Shown here: positions 59,461 to 64,000 of the stretch, one piece after another
Layout of the letters: the number at the start of each line of letters is the position of its first letter
How positions within the stretch are numbered: the stretch's first letter is position 1
Assembly: GCF_900236475.1 (NCBI RefSeq)
Contig: NZ_LT963352.1
Location: 3,100,001 to 3,164,000 of the forward strand
DNA from: Streptomyces chartreusis NRRL 3882
Lineage (GTDB): Bacteria > Actinomycetota > Actinomycetes > Streptomycetales > Streptomycetaceae
Direction of reading: 5' to 3'
DNA: 64,000 nucleotides
Made by a program: the position numbers and the translations under genes
Notes under the pieces: generated by a model
The model's database searches: none
Seen by the model: the letters and a program-made list of their open reading frames with translations, nothing else
Told to the model about the DNA's origin: nothing

Positions 59461-60477
59461 GTGGAAATCTCTGCCGCTGGGCGACTCGAGGTCCGTATCA
59501 CCGCTGCTGACGTGGGAAAACGGGTCTCCGTACGGAGCTTGATCGAACACGCGGCTCCGGGTGAGAAGTTCACCGACACGGTCGGAGTTCTCACATCATG
59601 GGACAACGGTGTGTTGCTGATCACACGCAGGGACGGCGAGAGCGTCCGCATCGCGGAATCCGCGCTGGTCGCGGGCAAGGTCGTGCCCGCCGCGCCGGCG
59701 CGTCGCCGGGGTCCGGCCGCCTCCTACGAGGAACTGGCCCGGGTCGCAGCGCGGGCCTGGCGGCCCGTGGAGAGCGAGCGGCTCGGGGACTGGGAGCTGC
59801 GGGCCGCGTCCGGGTTCACGCGCCGGGCGAATTCCGTGCTTCCGCTCGGTGACCCGGGCGTGTCCCTCGACGAGGCCCTCGACACCGTTCGGCGGTGGTA
59901 CGGCGAGCGCGGCCTGCCCGCCTACGTCCAGACCGCGACCGGCGCCGAGGGCACGCAGGAGCTGCTGTGCGCGGAGCTGGAGGAGCGGGGCTGGGTGCGT
60001 GAGGTGACGGCCGAGTTGTGGGTCGGGCCGCTGGCGCCGGTCGCCGACCTCGCCGAGCCGTCGGCGGTCGTGCTGTCCCGGGAGGCCGACGAGGCGTGGC
60101 TGGCCCGGTACCAGCGCAAGGGCGTGAGCGAGGTCGCGCTGCGAGTGCTCCAGGGTGGGCCGTCCGTGTGGTTCGCGACCGTGCCGGGGGCGGCCGAGGG
60201 GGCCCCTCCGGCCGCCATAGGGCGGTGTGTCGTCGACGGGCGGTGGGCCGGGTTCGCCGCCGTCGAGGTCGATCCGGATCTGCGGCGGCAGGGGCTGGGC
60301 ACGGCCGTGATGGCGGCGCTGGCCCGGCGGGCCCTGGACGAGGGCGCGTCGGCCGCGTGGCTCCAGGTGGAGGCCGAGAATGAGGGTGCGCGGGCGTTGT
60401 ACGCCGGGATGGGTTTCGCCGCGCACCACGCCTACCACCACTACCGGGAGCCGGATGCCCGGGCTCCCGGCCGGTAA
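59461..60477 (+). CDS. GNAT family N-acetyltransferase with N-terminal SH3-like domain
   Basis: 338 residues from GTG 59461, with GGAGGGG upstream. Residues 1-75 form a beta-rich SH3-like domain (GKRVSVRSLIEHAAPGEKFT, then VLTSWDNGVLLITRRDG). The rest is a two-lobed GNAT: FTRRANSVLPLGDPG and a C-terminal acetyl-CoA site VEVDPDLRRQGLGTAVMAAL (RxxGxG), ending in ENEGARALYAGMGF. The acceptor is unknown. It is divergent from fdxA. Confidence 0.9.
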   Translation: MEISAAGRLEVRITAADVGKRVSVRSLIEHAAPGEKFTDTVGVLTSWDNGVLLITRRDGESVRIAESALVAGKVVPAAPARRRGPAASYEELARVAARAWRPVESERLGDWELRAASGFTRRANSVLPLGDPGVSLDEALDTVRRWYGERGLPAYVQTATGAEGTQELLCAELEERGWVREVTAELWVGPLAPVADLAEPSAVVLSREADEAWLARYQRKGVSEVALRVLQGGPSVWFATVPGAAEGAPPAAIGRCVVDGRWAGFAAVEVDPDLRRQGLGTAVMAALARRALDEGASAAWLQVEAENEGARALYAGMGFAAHHAYHHYREPDARAPGR

Positions 60478-60507
60478 CCGATCGTCGTGAGAGGGCACGA
60501 GCCAGGT

Positions 60508-61359
60508 ATGCGTCCCCCCTACCCACCGTCCCCGGAGCGTTCCGCCGAGCTGCGGCGGCGGTTCGCCGAAGAGGCCCGGTCCGAGCGGCCCGATCTGTCG
60601 ACGCTGTGCCTGCTGGTGGGCGCGGTGGCGGACGGCGCGCTGGACGAGGCGGGCATGGACGCCGCGCAGGTCGAGCTGGACCGGCTGGCCGGGCTGCTGC
60701 CGTACCGGCCCGGACAGCCGCGGGCGTGGGCGGTCGCCCTGCGGGAGCTGCTCGGGGACCGGATGGGGTTTCACGGCGCCCCGGCCGACTACCAGCGCCT
60801 GGAGTCCTCACTGCTGCACGAGGTGCTGGTGCGGCGTCGTGGGCTGCCGATCCTGCTGTCCGTGGTGTGGATGGAGGTGGCCCGGCGGGCCGGGGCGCCG
60901 GTCTACGGCGTGGCGCTGCCGGGGCATTTCGTCGTCGGCTTCGGGCCGGACGAGGGGCAGGTGCTCGCCGATCCGTTCGACGGGGGGCGGGTGCTGACGG
61001 GGGCGGACGCCGAGCTGCTGGTCGCCGGGGCGACGGGGACGCACCTGGATCCGTCGATGCTGCGGCCGGCCGACCCGCTGGACGTGGTGTTGCGGATTCT
61101 GAACAACGTGCGGGCCTGGGCGGCGGCTCGGCCGGAGCGGTCGGACGTGGCGCTGTGGGCGGTCGAGTTGTCGTTGCTGCTGCCCTCGCATCCGGCTCGG
61201 CTGCGGTACGAGCGGGCGCGGTTGCTGGTGGGGCGGGGGGACTTTCTGGGCGGGGCCGTGGAGTTGGAGGCCTATGCGGAGGTCGTGGGGGCGGTGGACG
61301 AGGGGGCCGCTGAGCGGGTGCGGGGGGAGGCGCACGCGGCCCGGGCGATGCTCAACTGA
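60508..61359 (+). CDS. SirB1/transglutaminase-like family protein
   Basis: About 283 residues from ATG 60508; a GTG at 60487 is in frame and may be the true start. The central region LLHEVLVRRRGLPILLSVVW and YGVALPGHFVVGFG (about 130) is characteristic of SirB1-like proteins with a transglutaminase-related fold. The His in PGHF and the downstream Asp (LADPFDGG) are conserved, but no nucleophilic Cys is evident. The C-terminal 90 residues are helical, TPR-like (LSLLLPSHPARLRYERARLL). Function is unknown. Confidence 0.82.
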   Translation: MRPPYPPSPERSAELRRRFAEEARSERPDLSTLCLLVGAVADGALDEAGMDAAQVELDRLAGLLPYRPGQPRAWAVALRELLGDRMGFHGAPADYQRLESSLLHEVLVRRRGLPILLSVVWMEVARRAGAPVYGVALPGHFVVGFGPDEGQVLADPFDGGRVLTGADAELLVAGATGTHLDPSMLRPADPLDVVLRILNNVRAWAAARPERSDVALWAVELSLLLPSHPARLRYERARLLVGRGDFLGGAVELEAYAEVVGAVDEGAAERVRGEAHAARAMLN

Positions 61360-61416
61360 GGCCTTGTCGCCGTAGGGGTCTTGTGAGGTGGGCGTGTGCG
61401 GGTTGTTCGTGGTTGA

Positions 61417-61437
61417 TCGCGCAGTTCCCCGCGCCCC
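61417..61437 (-). repeat. Streptomyces-type intergenic repeat, copy 2 (inverted)
   Basis: It is the exact inverted match of 35182-35202. It lies just beyond the SirB1-like gene and before the stop of the response-regulator gene. A second shared element, TCGCCGTAGGGGT, lies at 61368-61380, matching 44075-44087 inverted. Confidence 0.7.
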
Positions 61438-61450
61438 TGGAAATGTCGGA

Positions 61451-62065
61451 CTACAACCAGCCCTTTTCGCGGGCTGCCCGGACCGCCTCCGCACGGTTCC
61501 TCACTGCCAGTTTCTGGATGGCCGTGGAGAGGTAGTTGCGGACCGTGCCCTGGGAGAGGTGCAGGGATGCTGCCAGTTCCGCGTTCGTGGAGCCGTCTGC
61601 CGCTGCTCGGAGGACTTCTCGTTCCCGCTCCGTAAGCGGGTTGGCACCTTCCGCCAGGGCCGCGGCCGCGAGCGTGGGGTCGATGACGCGTTCGCCGGTC
61701 AGGACCCTGCGGATCGCCTCGGCCAGCTGGGCGGCGGGGGCGTCCTTGACCAGGAAGGCGTCGGCGCCGGACTCCATGGCGCTGCGGAGGTAGCCGGGGC
61801 GGCCGAAGGTGGTGAGGATCACCAGCTTCACGTGCGGGAGTTCGGCGTGCAGGCGGGCCGCGGCCTCGATGCCCGTCGCGCCGGGCATCTCGATGTCCAG
61901 GAGGGCCACGTCGACGGCGTGTTCGCGGGCCGCGCCCAGGACCTCGTCGCCGCGGGCCACCTGGGCGACGACCTCGATGTCCTCCTCCAGGCCGAGCAGG
62001 GCGGCCAGGGCCTCGCGGACCATCGACTGGTCCTCGGCGAGCAGGACCTTGATCGTGCGGCTCAT
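61451..62065 (-). CDS. NarL/LuxR-type response regulator
   Basis: 204 residues from ATG 62065, overlapping the kinase stop as ATGA. Receiver domain: VLLAEDQSMVREALAALL, phosphoacceptor Asp in VALLDIEMPG (about 55), Thr in LVILTTFGRPG and Lys in AFLVKDAPA. The C-terminal LuxR helix-turn-helix reads LTEREREVLRAAADGSTNAE and LHLSQGTVRNYLSTAIQKL. It resembles DesR-type regulators, consistent with a DesK-like kinase and an ABC exporter next door. Confidence 0.95.
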   Translation of the reverse strand: MSRTIKVLLAEDQSMVREALAALLGLEEDIEVVAQVARGDEVLGAAREHAVDVALLDIEMPGATGIEAAARLHAELPHVKLVILTTFGRPGYLRSAMESGADAFLVKDAPAAQLAEAIRRVLTGERVIDPTLAAAALAEGANPLTEREREVLRAAADGSTNAELAASLHLSQGTVRNYLSTAIQKLAVRNRAEAVRAAREKGWL

Positions 62066-63228
62066 GCCGGGGATCCTACGTCCGCCGGTCCGGCCGAGGG
62101 CACGCGGGCGACCAGGCGGAAGCCGTGCTTGAGCGGGCCCGCCTCCAGGGTGCCCCCCGCCTTGGTGAGGCGTTCGGTGAGGCCCGTGAGGCCGTTGCCG
62201 TGGCCGTCGCCCGGGCCGCCCGAGCCGTCGTCCTCGACGGCGAGTTCGAGCACCGGTCCGTCGAGGGTCTGGCGGTGCAGCAGCTCGACCGCGCAGCGGC
62301 GTGCGCCGCTGTGCCGTACGACGTTGGTGACCGCCTCGCGCAGCGCCCAGGCGAGGGCGGACTCGCTCTCCTCGGGGACACCGGTGAGGTCGGGTTCGGC
62401 GGGCAGTTCGGCGGCGACACCGGCCGCGGTCAGGGCGACCCGGGCACCGGCGAGTTCGGCGCTCAGGCGGGGGCGGCGGTAGCCGGTGACGGCCTCGCGT
62501 ACGTCGACGAGGGCCTGGCGGCTGACCTGCTCGATGTCGGCGACCTGCTGGGCCGCCTTGCCGGGGTGGTCGGGCAGCATGCGGCCGGCCAGCTCGCTCT
62601 TGAGCGTGATCAGGGAGAGGGAGTGGCCGAGCAGGTCGTGCAGGTCCCTGGCGAGGCGCAGGCGCTCCTCGTTGGCGGCGAGCTGGGCGACGGTGGCGCG
62701 GGCCTCGCGCAGCGCGATGGTGGTGCGTACGAGCTCGCGTACGCCGGTCATCGCGAAGCCGCCGAGCAGGGCCGGGATGAGCAGGCTCGCCAGGTAGGAC
62801 TTACCGCCCGGCACCGCGAGCGCGACGGCGGTCAGCAGCGCGCACGCCCCTGGGATGGTCCAGCGGGCCAAGCGCGGGGGCAGGGCCGCGCCGGACGCGA
62901 TCGAGACGTACACGAACAGCACCAGCCACTCTCGGCCCAGAGTGAGGGCGAGGAGCGCGGACTGGGCGGCGAGCACCCCGAGCGAGCCGAGGACCAGACT
63001 GTTGCGCTCGCCCCGGCCGGTGCGGAAGACCAGCAGCATGTACCAGGCGACGAAGGCGGCCAGGCCGATCCAGCCGAGGACGCGGACGCCCGTGCCGTGG
63101 CCGCCGTGCAGCAGGTCGGTGACGGGTGCGCTCAGGTAGACCAGCCAGATGCCGGTCCACAGTGACTTCACCACGCGCTGCCTGCGGTTCACCGGGCGCT
63201 GCCCGATACCGAACCCGACGCCGCTCAC
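62062..63228 (-). CDS. Sensor histidine kinase, DesK/NarX-like (HisKA_3)
   Basis: 388 residues from GTG 63228, overlapping the permease stop as GTGA. Five or six membrane segments occupy the first 190 residues. A coiled linker leads to RLARDLHDLLGHSLSLITLK with the phosphorylated His (about 204). HATPase_c follows: REAVTNVVRHSGARR (N box) and VEDDGSGG...GLTGLTERL (G boxes). The membrane domain without a large external loop suggests sensing of membrane state or antibiotic within the bilayer. Confidence 0.95.
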   Translation of the reverse strand: MSGVGFGIGQRPVNRRQRVVKSLWTGIWLVYLSAPVTDLLHGGHGTGVRVLGWIGLAAFVAWYMLLVFRTGRGERNSLVLGSLGVLAAQSALLALTLGREWLVLFVYVSIASGAALPPRLARWTIPGACALLTAVALAVPGGKSYLASLLIPALLGGFAMTGVRELVRTTIALREARATVAQLAANEERLRLARDLHDLLGHSLSLITLKSELAGRMLPDHPGKAAQQVADIEQVSRQALVDVREAVTGYRRPRLSAELAGARVALTAAGVAAELPAEPDLTGVPEESESALAWALREAVTNVVRHSGARRCAVELLHRQTLDGPVLELAVEDDGSGGPGDGHGNGLTGLTERLTKAGGTLEAGPLKHGFRLVARVPSAGPADVGSPA

Positions 63229-63965
63229 GCCTTCAGGGTGTCCTTCCGGTACAGCCAGGCCGCGCCGCCCGCGAACAGGGCGAACGACACCACGAGGACG
63301 ACGAGGTCCTGGACGTGCGGGGCGCGGCTCTGCTCGATGGCCTGCCCCAGGGCAGCGTACGCGTGCGTGGGGAGCCACTTCGCGATGTCCTGGAGCCAGC
63401 CCGGGAACGTCGTGGTCGGCATCCACAGGCCGCCGAGCATCGACAGGCCGAAGTAGGTGATCATGGTGATCGGGCGGACCGCGTCGCCGCTGGCCAGGTA
63501 GCCGAGGGCGACGCCGAGCGCGGCGAAGACGAGGCTGCCGGCCCAGATCGCGCCGGTGAGGGCGAGCCACTGCCAGGCGTCGAGGCGTACGTCCTTCACG
63601 GCGGCCGCGACGGCGAAGACGATGACGATGGACGGCAGGCTGACGACGGCGGCGCTCGCGGTCTTGGCGAGGACGTAGCCCCGGCCCGGCAGCGTCGTCA
63701 GGCGCAGCTGCCGTACCCAGCCGCCCTCGCGCTCCTTGGCGATGCGTTCGCTGTTGCCCATGAGGACGGCGGTGAGGGCGCCGAAGGAGGCCATGGAGAC
63801 CATCATGTAGGTCGGGAGGGTCAGGGTGCTGCCGGGGACCTTCGTGGTGCTGTCGGCATTGCCCGCGATGATGAGGAACAGGACCGACGGGTAGATCACG
63901 GAGAAGAACAGGAACTTGCGGTTGCGCAGGGCGCGGGTGAGTTCCAGCTTGATCAGGCTGTTCAC
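63225..63965 (-). CDS. ABC-2 type exporter permease
   Basis: 246 residues from GTG 63965. Six membrane segments follow the ABC-2 pattern: KFLFFSVIYPSVLFLIIAG, the cytosolic ERIAKEREGGWVRQLRLTTL coupling helix, and SMLGGLWMPTTTFPGWLQDI before the last segment. It overlaps both the kinase gene downstream and the ATPase gene upstream by four bases. The unit is ATPase-permease-kinase-regulator, an arrangement typical of drug- or lipid-stress-responsive exporters. Confidence 0.93.
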   Translation of the reverse strand: MNSLIKLELTRALRNRKFLFFSVIYPSVLFLIIAGNADSTTKVPGSTLTLPTYMMVSMASFGALTAVLMGNSERIAKEREGGWVRQLRLTTLPGRGYVLAKTASAAVVSLPSIVIVFAVAAAVKDVRLDAWQWLALTGAIWAGSLVFAALGVALGYLASGDAVRPITMITYFGLSMLGGLWMPTTTFPGWLQDIAKWLPTHAYAALGQAIEQSRAPHVQDLVVLVVSFALFAGGAAWLYRKDTLKA

Positions 63966-64000
63966 TTCGACTTCGCCTCCTCGGCGGTCGTGATCGCGAC
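63962..64000 (-). CDS. ABC exporter ATPase, extreme C-terminus (runs off window)
   Basis: Only the final 12 codons and stop are visible (VAITTAEEAKSK, stop at 63962-63964). They overlap the permease start as GTGA. That the protein is the ATPase partner is inferred from position and coupling, since no ATPase motif lies within the window. Confidence 0.55.
   Translation of the reverse strand, partial: VAITTAEEAKSK

Noticed and set aside
1..64000. Mobile element, prophage, tRNA or biosynthetic gene cluster
   Set aside because: No transposase, integrase, structural phage protein, cloverleaf, PKS/NRPS or lanthipeptide genes were found; gene order is conserved core.

Overview
The window is GC-rich (about 72% by eye), with strongly G/C-biased third codon positions, many GTG/TTG starts and only actinobacterial protein families. 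It is almost certainly core chromosome of a Streptomyces or a very close relative. I see no phage, insertion sequence, tRNA, rRNA, CRISPR array or secondary-metabolite cluster.

Much of the gene order is ancient actinobacterial synteny, as I recall it from the Mycobacterium tuberculosis map. Bases 1-28,945 parallel Rv3202c-Rv3211 (AdnA helicase-nuclease, alkyltransferase-like protein, MoeZ, DUF3152, TetR, DUF3107, ferritin-like protein, DEAD-box helicase). Bases 38,356-50,341 parallel Rv1239c-Rv1220c (CorA, MgtE-like protein, DUF1003, Mrp, TatB, HtrA, anti-sigma, SigE-type sigma factor, O-methyltransferase). Bases 50,461-59,320 parallel Rv1211-Rv1177 (DUF3117, Tag, DivIVA-like, FolP2, LOG, DapE, DapC, FdxA).

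Layout. 1-7.8 kb: DNA repair (AdnA, ATL), a large flippase-like membrane protein with a degenerate kinase domain, and two paralogous secreted lipoprotein peptidases. 7.8-13.9 kb: MoeZ, then a four-gene minus-strand operon (PelF/DUF3492-type glycosyltransferase, membrane protein, sugar epimerase, spherulin-4 protein) that looks like an exopolysaccharide locus. 14.0-19.7 kb: a peptide ABC importer with fused ATPases. It is preceded by a tiny leaderless ORF ending Cys-Cys-stop, a candidate cysteine-responsive attenuator. 19.8-30 kb: DUF3152 zincin with a 12-residue repeat tail, hydrolases, TetR and small conserved proteins, and a DEAD-box helicase with an internally duplicated basic tail. 30-38 kb: NYN protein, a cytosolic trypsin-like protease fused to an alpha/beta hydrolase, MarC, PHP nuclease, MFS exporter and Sufu-domain protein. 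38-44 kb: Mg2+-linked genes and Mrp. 45-50 kb: envelope-stress sigma/anti-sigma/HtrA/TatB. 50-60 kb: small metabolism and lysine/peptidoglycan precursor genes. 60-64 kb: SirB1-like protein and a LuxR-type two-component system coupled to an ABC exporter that runs off the edge.

The most promising undescribed elements are the poly-Cys leader upstream of the peptide transporter (19,613-19,740), the protease-hydrolase fusion (31,415-33,505), the Pel-like polysaccharide operon (9,066-13,869), the 24-bp perfect palindrome before an enoyl-CoA hydratase gene (50,962), and an apparent ATT start codon (49,709).
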